NCBI GenBank assembly: GCA_026315105.1
Contig: CM048744.1
Location: 350,983,168 to 351,047,167, forward strand
Direction of reading: 5' to 3'
DNA from: Locusta migratoria
Lineage: Eukaryota; Arthropoda; Insecta; Orthoptera; Acrididae
Length of the DNA: 64,000 bases
Numbering within the stretch: position 1 is the first letter of the stretch; the number at the start of each line of letters is the position of its first letter. Position numbers and translations under genes: made by a program. Below the pieces are notes generated by a model that saw nothing but the letters and a program-made list of their open reading frames with translations, had not been told where the DNA came from and ran no database searches. Below, piece after piece: positions 21,330 through 29,847 of the stretch.

Positions 21330-22370
21330 CTAGCTGAAAACCCGGCGTTGCCCTGGTATTTATTTATTTATTCCTGCCATTTGTATATGGGCTGTAGGTC
21401 TCTAAAGTCTCTTGGGAATACAATTAGTAGTAAAGAAGTAATAAATTAAAGCTTGGTCCGTGATGGGCCTGTTTCCCATGAACGTTACTGTTTATGTGCT
21501 AATATCTCATGAACTACGTGGCGTCCTGTAACACAGTTTAAAAGGCAAACTCAACAATATGCGTGTATACCGTCCACAAAATTTCCTGCGGCTACAATTT
21601 TTAGTGTAAGAATTAGAAATTAAAACGTCATACCGAATGCTGTAGTTTTAGTCCATGAACAGCGGAACATTACTGTTTACGTGCTCATATCTCATGAAAT
21701 ACGTGGCGTACTAAGAAGCAATTTAGAGGGTACATTCAACTATATGTATGTATACTGTCTGTAAAATTTTCTGCGGCTATTATTTGTAGTGTACAAATTA
21801 AAAATTGTAACGTCATACCGAGAGTCGTAGTTTTACTCCATAAACAGCGGAAAAGTAGTAAGCGAGAAACTTTTTTCATTTCATCATTTTACTCTGGTTG
21901 CCAGCGAGAAAAAATTTAATAAAGGTTTGAAATTATGTTTAAAGTTTGTTGCAAGTCATTCTCATACAGTGTATTTCGAAAGTCTCGCCGCATTATGGAA
22001 TGTTTTGCGATTGCTATTGGTTATGACATAATATCTTTTGAACCATGTGCCGTATGTGATTCTTAACCCTGCAGCAATTGTCAACTTACGGTAAGGAATG
22101 TGTGTACCAAATTTGGTTGAAATCGGTCCAGTGATTTAGGAGAAAATGAGCAGCATTGTCGCTGAATGCAGCGGCTTTTCGCACATCTCTTTGTTTATGA
22201 CGTTATATCTCGTGAACTATATATTGTATGTGATTCTTACACTTACGGCGACGGTCCTCATGAATTGAAGGTTACGTGTACAAAATTTCACAAAGATTGG
22301 AATAAGACTGTAGATTAGTATGCAACACGTACAAACATACGGACACTGCTTTATATATTAGATAGCGATT
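21330..22370. mobile_element. Non-coding repeat element with internal tandem units
   Basis: Starts ACTAGCTGAAAACCCGGCG and ends near ACTGCTTTATATATTAGAT, both motifs typical of unclassified insect interspersed repeats. Two units of about 185 bp lie at 21475-21660 and 21665-21845, sharing ATTACTGTTTA(T/C)GTGCT, ATATCTCATGAA(C/A)TACGTGG and AACGTCATACCGA. No coding frame. Confidence 0.6.
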
Positions 22371-22518
22371 ATAGCGACCTTGAGCGTCCGGACAGTACAG
22401 ATGTTGTCCCCTATACGCAGTCACAGACTGAAGAATAGGACGAAAGGAGAGTATAGAATGTAGTAGTTGTTACAAGATGCTTCAGCCAAAGGCAAAAATG
22501 GCTGCCATCAAAAATACT

Positions 22519-22588
22519 GGGGGGGGGGGGGGGGCGAAACCATATCTTGCCCCTCCAAAGTTTCAATTGTGGGGGGGGGGGGGGGGGA
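22519..22588. repeat. Two poly-G tracts
   Basis: Runs of about 15 and about 18 G, separated by CGAAACCATATCTTGCCCC and TTTCAATTGT. Base counts in such runs are unreliable. Confidence 0.85.
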
Positions 22589-22639
22589 GATTGCCCCTCC
22601 TGTCCCCCCACCGGCCAGCAATGAATAGCAAACAACCAG

Positions 22640-23230
22640 TATTACAATTTGCGATGTTATGGCTTCACTGTATTCGGTTTAGATGGAATACCAAACTGTG
22701 GCGAATGAAAATTTGTGCCCGGCCGGGATTCGAACCCGGGATCTCCTTCTTACTAGGCAGACGCGTTGACCACTCCGCCACCGAGGACGCAGTGACCAGC
22801 CCGACTGCAGAGGACTCTTCCCTGCACGTCTCCCGCCACACACAAATCTATTTATTCTATAATGATCGCAGCCACAATGCTGTATTCCCGCGTCAGGGAG
22901 AACAGACCATGAGGTATCGAGACACAATTAATTGTCGCCAGGAGCCCAGCCTCGGCTTGTATACAATTATATATATATTTTTGACGAATTACAGCGTTCA
23001 AATGAATGAAATAAATCGCAATTTGCGATGTTATGGCTTCACTGTATTCGGTTTAGATGGAATATCAAACTGTGGCGAATGAAAATTTGTGCCCGGCCGG
23101 GATTCGAACCCGGGATCTCCTGCTTAGGAGATTCATTCGCCACAGTTTGGTATTCCATCTAAACCAAATACAGTGAAGCCATAACATCGCAAAATGCGAT
23201 TTATTTCATTCATTTGAACGCTGTAATTCG

Positions 23231-23235
<5 letters not shown>
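22640..23235 (-). mobile_element. SINE-7, duplicated and inverted around a tRNA-like box
   Basis: GCGATGTTATGGCTTCACTG...GGCGAATGAAAATTTGTGCC followed by CCGGGATTCGAACCCGGG occurs at 22655-22745 and again at 23025-23115. An inverted copy of the same flank runs 23131-23230. On the minus strand the first unit has a tRNA-like head (CCTCGGTGGCGGAGTGG, B box GGTTCGAATCC). This identifies a tRNA-derived SINE and its partial copies, not a tRNA gene. Confidence 0.75.

Positions 23236-23286
<51 letters not shown>
23233..23286. repeat. (TA)n microsatellite
   Basis: About 54 bp of TA immediately after the SINE-7 palindrome. Confidence 0.95.
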
Positions 23287-23289
<3 letters not shown>

Positions 23290-23418
23290 TATTACTTTTG
23301 TCACACCACTTTCAAGAACAGCCTTCCTTTTTTTCAAAGGAGTAGTCGGAATACGTGGCGTTACTTTTGCACATAACAAAGTGGAAGGCAACAATATATA
23401 CTATCCATGAATCAACAA

Positions 23419-23884
23419 TGTGGTGTCGCACAAGTACAAAGTGCGCGCCACCTACTTTCGCCGCGCGCCGCCAGGCACGCATGGCGCGGCGTTCTCACGA
23501 CGACAGCCACGAGCGCCCTCTGCGACAACTCTGCTCGTGGCCACCACTGAAGGACTGGTCACTTCGGACTGAGATAGCAACGAGTTAGGACCTTCGTAAT
23601 TAGATAGGCACCAGTGAAGACTTTGCTATTGTACAGGCACTAGGCAGGCCTCTAACAACTATGTATCAACATTCTGCAGTACTATGTAAAAGTTAAGTAT
23701 TGTTACATTCTGTGCAATATATATCTCTTTCTAATTTACTCGAGTGTTTATAGTTTCTGGCTGCTCCCCTCCGTACCTGCACCAGCGTGCTGTCTTTGTT
23801 CCTGTGTCGGTCTTGTTCCACTCGGCCACCGACACCTACGACGAGACTGGGACACAAAAGCGGCGACGAAGTTGGGATACAAAA
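23419..23884 (+). repeat. 5' LTR
   Basis: Begins TGTGGTGTCGCACAAG. The region identical to the 3' LTR ends GGGATACAAAA, so the terminus is not the usual CA unless the last three or four A are excluded. With them included, the 5-bp duplication is exact. A TATATAT stretch at about 23718 could be the promoter. No AATAAA is seen. Confidence 0.93.
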
Positions 23885-23885
23885 G

Positions 23886-23903
23886 TGGCGACGAGGAGTG
23901 ATA
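23886..23903 (+). other. Putative primer-binding site
   Basis: TGGCGACGAGG starts one base after the LTR. TGG at this position is expected for pairing with a tRNA 3' CCA end. The tRNA was not identified. Confidence 0.6.
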
Positions 23904-24119
23904 GACGAACCTTGGACCATCCCGCTAGCAGCAGCCAGACAGCAGCAGTCGGAGCTCGCAGAAATTGCTCCCGCCCACCCACCCTTATTATAAGATTTTT
24001 GGGGGAACATATTCAGTTGCGTGTTTTGTGGACTTTTTTTTGTTGCAGAGTGTCCTCTTTCATATTGCATTTGTGTTTTGTTATAAGTTACTTGTATACG
24101 CGGCGCCTAATCGGTCAGC

Positions 24120-27100
24120 ATGGCCACTACCCCGAACCCAAACTTAATGGAAATTATTCAGTTACAGACGGCGCAAATAACACAACTTCTCCAGGCCGTG
24201 TCACAGTTGACGACACAGGCTGCTCACCAACAACAACAGTCGTCACATCAGCAGCCCACACCTGCCGCCGCACCGCTTCCGACGTTCCGCCAGTACAACG
24301 AACGTGAGGAAGAATGGAGCGACTATTTTGCACAGTTTCAAGAACTCGTCGCGGCTCATCAAATTACAGGTCAGAGAGTGAAGTACCTTTTCTTATCGAT
24401 TGTGGGCCCCCAGACTTTCGTACTATTGCAAAAACTTTTCCCTCTCGCATCTCCTCGTGATGTAGACTTTGAACAAATTGTAGATGCACTAAATGCTCAT
24501 TATGAGAGAAAAGTTCTTGTAGCCGCTGCTCGGTACCGATTTTTCAGACTGAAAAAATTACCAGAGCAGTCACACCAAGAGTGGATTACGGAACTGAAGG
24601 GCTTAACCCGCAAATGTAAATTTACTTGCTCTTGTGGACTTTCGTATAGTGACGTGATGTTGAGGGATGCGATTACGCAGAATATTCAAGACCCCAGAAT
24701 TAGGGCAGCAATTCTGAAACAGTCTGACCCCTCATTAGACAGTGTACTGCAGCTTATAGAAGCGCATGATACTTTTGACTTAGCAGATGTAGAAATGCAA
24801 AGCCACAGTGTAAATTCAGTGTGCCGTAACGGACGCTTTCCTAGCCGTAGTTCTCAGTATAGCACTAGTGATTCTTATTTTTCTACCGGCCGTGCTGAAC
24901 AGACAGTGAACAGTAGCCAGTGTAAAAGTGCGACGCAAAGGTCGCCCCGTCGTGTTAGAAACAGTAATTTGAATAACGGGCGCCAACGCTCATTTCAGAA
25001 AAATGTACGTAAATCTTGCCCCCAGTGTGTGTCTCGCCACAAGCGTGCTCATTGCCCTAGTCGCAACGCAACCTGTTATCAATGTGGCAAATTGGGACAT
25101 GTGCAGTCTGTGTGTATGCAAATTAAAAACTCAAAGAACAGTAACGTTAGAAACTGTGCTTCGCAGAGTGCGAGAACAGTTCATTCTGTAAATGTTATAC
25201 GGGCTGTGGAATTGAACACTGCTTTCCTTGGATCTCAATTGCAAGAAAGTAGTTCTGCGCCTATGGCAAATCTATATAGTGCACCACGTAGCAAGCGCCG
25301 ACGAGCGCGTAAAACAGTGCAACGGAAAAGGGTTCGGGACAAGCAAAATGACTATGAACAGTGCATTCCTGTAGTGAAAATAGTGCCTTCTGCAACTGCT
25401 CCTTGTAGTAGTGCCCAGTACTGTGTAGCTAGTGACAGTAGACATCAAGTAGCTACTCAAAAGTGTAGTGCAGTAGTTAATAAATCTGGAGTAGCTTCGC
25501 AGGCTTGCGCGGACGCCGATCCGGCGGTAGTGTCATCTAGTGACAGTGTTGTTAATCCGCTGCGTGCCGAGTCTGCGCCGCTTCCTTCACTACGCGGCCC
25601 GCGCAAGCGCAGTAAACAAACCGTAGCAGACGTTGCCCACATTCGCGCACCTGTCGAGCGCCGAAAGCAAAAACTTTTTGTGAATCTTTCCATTGACAAT
25701 AAGACTGTGCAATTTCAGCTCGACACTGGTTCCGCTGTTACCTTAATTAATAAAGATACTTATGAACTTCTGGGTTCGCCAAAATTATCGCTGTGTCAAC
25801 AAGTGTTAACTGCTTATACAGGTCAAAATATTCCCGTGCTAGGAACGTGTAGCCTGCCTGCCTCTTTTCAAAGTGTTACGAAAACAGTTGCTTTTGTAGT
25901 TCTTCAGGCCAAATCGACACAGAACATTTTTGGACCAGATGCTTTTGACTTGTTTGGTTTATCAATTCAAAGAGATGTGTTTCAGATTTCGTCAGTAGTG
26001 CCTCAGGACAAAATCAATGCTTTATGTGACAAATATAGTGACCTGTTTTCGCCGGAACTAGGTTGTGCAAAAGACTTCGTGGCACATGTAACTTTAAAAG
26101 AATCTGCAGTTCCAAAATTTCGTAAAGCTAGACCAGTGACTATCGCAATGCGTGATACAGTTGCCGAAGAACTTCAACGTTGGCAAGATAGTGGGGTGAT
26201 TTCTCCTGTTTCTGCGAGTCAGTGGGACTCGCCTATAGTAATTATACCCAAGCCGTCAGGAAAACTTCGTCTCTGTGCGGACTTCAAATCAACAGTGAAC
26301 AGTCAAACAATTGTCGACACTTATCCCCTGCCCAGACCTGAGGAACTGATGGACAAATTAGGACAGTCTCGCTTCTTTTCCAAGATTGATTTAGCAGAGG
26401 CATACTTACAGATTCCACTTGATGACGAGTCAAAAAAATTTTTCGTCATTAATACTCACATGGGCCTTTTTCAATTTCAACGCCTACCCTTTGGCAGTTC
26501 TTCCGCTCCCGCTATTTTTCAGCGCTTTTTGGAACAGCTGACAGTTTCTGTACCGTGTTGTTCGAACTATTTAGATGATATTGTGGTATCCGGACGTACA
26601 GTTGAAGAACATTTAGCAAACCTGGAGTGCCTTTTCAAAGTTTTGACTGCAGCAGGTCTAAGTTGTAATAAAGCAAAGTGTTCGTTTTTTCAAACTGAAA
26701 TAGAGTACCTAGGCCATGTGATTAATGCCCAAGGAATTCATCCCTTACAGTCACATCTTCGAGCAATCAAAGACTTGCCTCCTCCTAAGAATGTGCAGGA
26801 ATTGCAAGCAGTGATGGGAAAGCTGAACTATTATTTCAGATTTATTCCCAATGCCTCTCAGATTGCAGCTCCACTGCATCACTTACGTAGGAAGAATGTT
26901 CCTTTTGTTTGGTCCAAAGATTGCCAGATTGCCTTTGACAACTTAAAGTCTGCACTACTCAGTGATGCATGTTTGATTCCCTTTGACCCCAAGAAGCCTG
27001 TAGTGTTAGCAGTTGACGCCTCATCGTACGGTCTGGGCGCTGTAATCTCACATCGTATTGGATGTTACGATCGTCCTATTGCCTTTGCATCCAAGCTACT

Positions 27101-29153
27101 GACGCCGACGCAACAGAATTACAGTCAGATAGAAAAGGAGGCCTTAGCAATCATTTACGGCGTCACAAAGTTTCAGCATTATCTCTATGGCAGAAAATTC
27201 TATTTGTTGACAGACCACAAGCCTCTCACGTCGTTGTTCTCACCCACAAAGCCAATTCCGCCACGAACGGCACAAAAGCTTCAGAGATGGTCCTTGATAT
27301 TGTCTAATTATCAGTATGAGATTTTGTACCGACCTACCACTAAACACGCTAACGCGGACACACTTTCCCGACTTCCGGTTGGCCAGGATGTTTCGTTTGA
27401 TTCTTCAGAAATGGCATGTTGTCAGATAGACCCCAGAGATGCTTCCGCTGTCGCAGACTTTCCTTTGAACTCTCGTCGGGTTGCACAGGAAACAGCTGCG
27501 GATGCAGACCTAAGTGTGGTAGCACGTTTTGTTCGCTCAGGGTGGCCTGCCAGAGCCAAAGACATTGATCGGCCTCTGGTTCGACGTTATTTTGCACAAC
27601 GTCATGCATTATCTTTAAGTCAGGGTGTACTGTTGTTGCATACCGACAACGACCAAGCAAGAGTGATTGTTCCTCGTTCCCTGCAACGAGAAGTGTTACG
27701 CCTCCTGCATCAAGGACATTGGGGCATTGTTAGGACAAAGCAACTGGCCAGACGTCATTGTACCTGGGTTGGTATGGACGCTCAGATAGAGAGCATGACA
27801 TCACAGTGTACAGTTTGTGCGGAGCATCAGGCGGCTCCTCCACAGCGTTTCTCAGACTGGCCACGCCCCAAGGGACCATGGCAACGTTTACATATTGACT
27901 TTGCCGGACCTTTCTGGAATACGCGCTGGTTAATTGTTGTAGACGCTTTCAGCAAGTTTCCTTTTGTGATTGCCATGAACTCAACGACAGCTTCTAGTAC
28001 AATCAGTGCCTTAACATCAGTGTTTTGCATCGACGGTTTGCCTGAAACTATCGTCAGTGACAATGGACCTCAGTTTGTTAGTGCGGAATTTCAACAGTTT
28101 TGTCGTGTGAATGGTATTCAGCATATTACCACTGCACCTTTTCACCCTCAGTCCAATGGTGAAGCAGAACGTTTCGTTCGAACATTCAAGTCTCACATGG
28201 AGAAGATGAAAGGTCAGCACTCCAGGCAGCCAGCTCTTCAAATTTTCCTGTCTACGTATCGGTGCATGCCACGTGACGGCCCGTCTCCTGCCGAGCTGCT
28301 ACACGGCCGCCGTCACCGCACTCTCCTTCACCTGCTGCAGCCTCCCACGCACCGAGTCGGTTCGTATGGCGCTTCGCGTTTTCAGGTTTCCACGCCGGTG
28401 CTGTACAGGATGTTTGCTGGAAACAAGAAGACATGGTTGCCGGGCACCATTCAACGCGTTCTTGGTCGCAATATGTTTGTTGTACGTTCTTCCACAGGGT
28501 CGGGGCTGCGGCGCCACGCAAACCAATTGCGCCTGCACAGGCCGCGCGATCCTGTCTCCGGTTTCTTGATTCCAGACCCAGTTCACCGCCAGGGAGCACA
28601 AACACATCGTTCGTCAACGGGTCCAGCGTCCCCGGACTACGAGATCGTCCCGATGGAGATCGACGCGACGCCGCCGCTGTCGCCGCCGCAGATGACAGCG
28701 TCACCGAGAGGGACTCCGGGACCGTGCGTGCCGCCGCCGCCTGGGCCACGCACCTCAGAAGAAGATGACCTGCTCCCTCTGGGCGGGGGGGGGGGGGGTG
28801 CGCTCTTCCCCAGGTTTCGGTGGGTTCCCTGGAGGATCGCAAGGCGGATGCCGGGGCGCGGACAGCGTCTCGATCCCAGCCTCAGCTACGACGCCCGTCC
28901 CACCAGTAACGCCCCCGCCCAGGCCCTCCTCCCAGTGCCGTCGCCGTGGCCCTCAGCCCTACGCCACGACGGCGCGGCGGTTGGGGGGGGGGGGAGGGGT
29001 GTGGTGTCGCACAAGTACAAAGTGCGCGCCACCTACTTTCGCCGCGCACCGCCAGGCACGCACGGCGCGGCGTTCTCACGACGACAGCCACGAGCGCCCT
29101 CTGCGACAACTCTGCTCGTGGCCACCACTGAAGGACTGGTCACTTCGGACTGA
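24120..29153 (+). CDS. Ty3/gypsy Gag-Pol polyprotein
   Basis: A 1,677-codon frame without stops. Gag (about 1-400) has a Gln-rich N-terminus and two zinc knuckles: C300-C303-H307-C312 and C319-C322-H327-C332. Protease has LDTGSA with D535. Reverse transcriptase includes RLCADFKSTVN and YLDD at 817-820. RNase H starts near VDASSYG with D966. Integrase has the zinc-binding H1197, H1200, C1230, C1233 and the catalytic D1260, D1314, E1350 (35 residues between the last two). Gag and Pol are fused in one frame, so no frameshift is needed. ATG 24120 is the first in-frame Met, 235 bp after the LTR. After residue about 1500 the protein is Pro/Arg-rich, crosses a 14-G run (28785-28798) and the polypurine tract, and ends inside the 3' LTR, so its true C-terminus is doubtful. 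All catalytic residues are present. Confidence 0.95.
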   Translation: MATTPNPNLMEIIQLQTAQITQLLQAVSQLTTQAAHQQQQSSHQQPTPAAAPLPTFRQYNEREEEWSDYFAQFQELVAAHQITGQRVKYLFLSIVGPQTFVLLQKLFPLASPRDVDFEQIVDALNAHYERKVLVAAARYRFFRLKKLPEQSHQEWITELKGLTRKCKFTCSCGLSYSDVMLRDAITQNIQDPRIRAAILKQSDPSLDSVLQLIEAHDTFDLADVEMQSHSVNSVCRNGRFPSRSSQYSTSDSYFSTGRAEQTVNSSQCKSATQRSPRRVRNSNLNNGRQRSFQKNVRKSCPQCVSRHKRAHCPSRNATCYQCGKLGHVQSVCMQIKNSKNSNVRNCASQSARTVHSVNVIRAVELNTAFLGSQLQESSSAPMANLYSAPRSKRRRARKTVQRKRVRDKQNDYEQCIPVVKIVPSATAPCSSAQYCVASDSRHQVATQKCSAVVNKSGVASQACADADPAVVSSSDSVVNPLRAESAPLPSLRGPRKRSKQTVADVAHIRAPVERRKQKLFVNLSIDNKTVQFQLDTGSAVTLINKDTYELLGSPKLSLCQQVLTAYTGQNIPVLGTCSLPASFQSVTKTVAFVVLQAKSTQNIFGPDAFDLFGLSIQRDVFQISSVVPQDKINALCDKYSDLFSPELGCAKDFVAHVTLKESAVPKFRKARPVTIAMRDTVAEELQRWQDSGVISPVSASQWDSPIVIIPKPSGKLRLCADFKSTVNSQTIVDTYPLPRPEELMDKLGQSRFFSKIDLAEAYLQIPLDDESKKFFVINTHMGLFQFQRLPFGSSSAPAIFQRFLEQLTVSVPCCSNYLDDIVVSGRTVEEHLANLECLFKVLTAAGLSCNKAKCSFFQTEIEYLGHVINAQGIHPLQSHLRAIKDLPPPKNVQELQAVMGKLNYYFRFIPNASQIAAPLHHLRRKNVPFVWSKDCQIAFDNLKSALLSDACLIPFDPKKPVVLAVDASSYGLGAVISHRIGCYDRPIAFASKLLTPTQQNYSQIEKEALAIIYGVTKFQHYLYGRKFYLLTDHKPLTSLFSPTKPIPPRTAQKLQRWSLILSNYQYEILYRPTTKHANADTLSRLPVGQDVSFDSSEMACCQIDPRDASAVADFPLNSRRVAQETAADADLSVVARFVRSGWPARAKDIDRPLVRRYFAQRHALSLSQGVLLLHTDNDQARVIVPRSLQREVLRLLHQGHWGIVRTKQLARRHCTWVGMDAQIESMTSQCTVCAEHQAAPPQRFSDWPRPKGPWQRLHIDFAGPFWNTRWLIVVDAFSKFPFVIAMNSTTASSTISALTSVFCIDGLPETIVSDNGPQFVSAEFQQFCRVNGIQHITTAPFHPQSNGEAERFVRTFKSHMEKMKGQHSRQPALQIFLSTYRCMPRDGPSPAELLHGRRHRTLLHLLQPPTHRVGSYGASRFQVSTPVLYRMFAGNKKTWLPGTIQRVLGRNMFVVRSSTGSGLRRHANQLRLHRPRDPVSGFLIPDPVHRQGAQTHRSSTGPASPDYEIVPMEIDATPPLSPPQMTASPRGTPGPCVPPPPGPRTSEEDDLLPLGGGGGGALFPRFRWVPWRIARRMPGRGQRLDPSLSYDARPTSNAPAQALLPVPSPWPSALRHDGAAVGGGGRGVVSHKYKVRATYFRRAPPGTHGAAFSRRQPRAPSATTLLVATTEGLVTSD
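28983..28999 (+). other. Polypurine tract
   Basis: Twelve G, A, then GGGG immediately before the 3' LTR. This is the expected plus-strand priming site. Confidence 0.8.
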
Positions 29154-29465
29154 GATAGCAACGAGTTGGGACCTTCGTAATCAGATAGGCACCAGTGAAG
29201 ACTTTGCTATTGTACAGGCACTAGGCAGGCCTCTAACAACTATGTATCAACATTCTGCAGTACTATGTAAAAGTTAAGTATTGTTACATTCTGTGCAATA
29301 TATATCTCTTTCTAATTTACTCGAGTGTTTATAGTTTCTGGCTGCTCCCCTCCGTACCTGCACCAGCGTGCTGTCTTTGTTCCTGTGTCGGTCTTGTTCC
29401 ACTCGGCCACCGACACCTACGACGAGGCTGGGACACAAAAGCGGCGACGAAGTTGGGATACAAAA
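29000..29465 (+). repeat. 3' LTR
   Basis: Same length as the 5' LTR. Differences noted: CGCGCGCC/CGCGCACC, GCATGG/GCACGG, GTTAGG/GTTGGG, AATTAG/AATCAG and GAGACT/GAGGCT. Confidence 0.95.
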
Positions 29466-29847
29466 AACAATGCGAAGGCTATGGTGCACAATGCTGTTAC
29501 TTATGGAAGGTTGGCAGAGAGCATATACATTCCGTATACAGATGAACTCAGCCAACTTCCGCCGAGAACAGAGTGGCCATGTAAAAGTGCGTGAATATTG
29601 TTATTTATAAACATACCCATTGACATCACAGTCGCAGGCTTTCAGAGTTCATTTTCAAATGGATAAACTCAAATTAAAGACTACTGGCCGGCGGCGGTGG
29701 CCGAGGGGACTGAAGCGCTTCAGTCACGGTCTGCACGGCCACTACGGTCGGGGGTTCGAATCCCCCCTCGGGCATGGATATTTGTGCCGTCCTAGTTCGT
29801 AAGTAGTTCATAAGTAATTTGTAAGTTTAGGGACTGATGACCACGCA

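Larger units (their letters stand above)
23414..29470 (+). mobile_element. Complete Ty3/gypsy LTR retrotransposon
   Basis: AACAA at 23414-23418 and 29466-29470 is the target duplication. Two 466-bp LTRs (23419-23884, 29000-29465) enclose a primer-binding-like site, one gag-pol frame and a G-rich polypurine tract. I count five substitutions between the LTRs (about 1%), so the insertion is recent. No envelope-like frame is present. The two-knuckle Gag and the domain order protease-RT-RNase H-integrase place it in Ty3/gypsy, perhaps near the mag/K02A2.6-like lineages. Confidence 0.97.

Noticed and set aside
22720..22800. Possible tRNA gene with B box CCGGGATTCGAACCCGGG
   Set aside because: The same box is duplicated with identical non-tRNA flanks, so it is a SINE head.
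23744..24307. 187-codon frame overlapping the start of gag
   Set aside because: It spans the LTR, leader and gag in another frame. The matching LTR copy at 29325 also looks open, so this is a shadow frame.
28252..28842. 196-codon minus-strand frame
   Set aside because: Antisense to the GC-rich integrase and C-terminal coding region, with low-complexity composition.
23414..29470. Possible envelope gene (errantivirus-like)
   Set aside because: No frame with signal peptide or transmembrane features lies between integrase and the 3' LTR.
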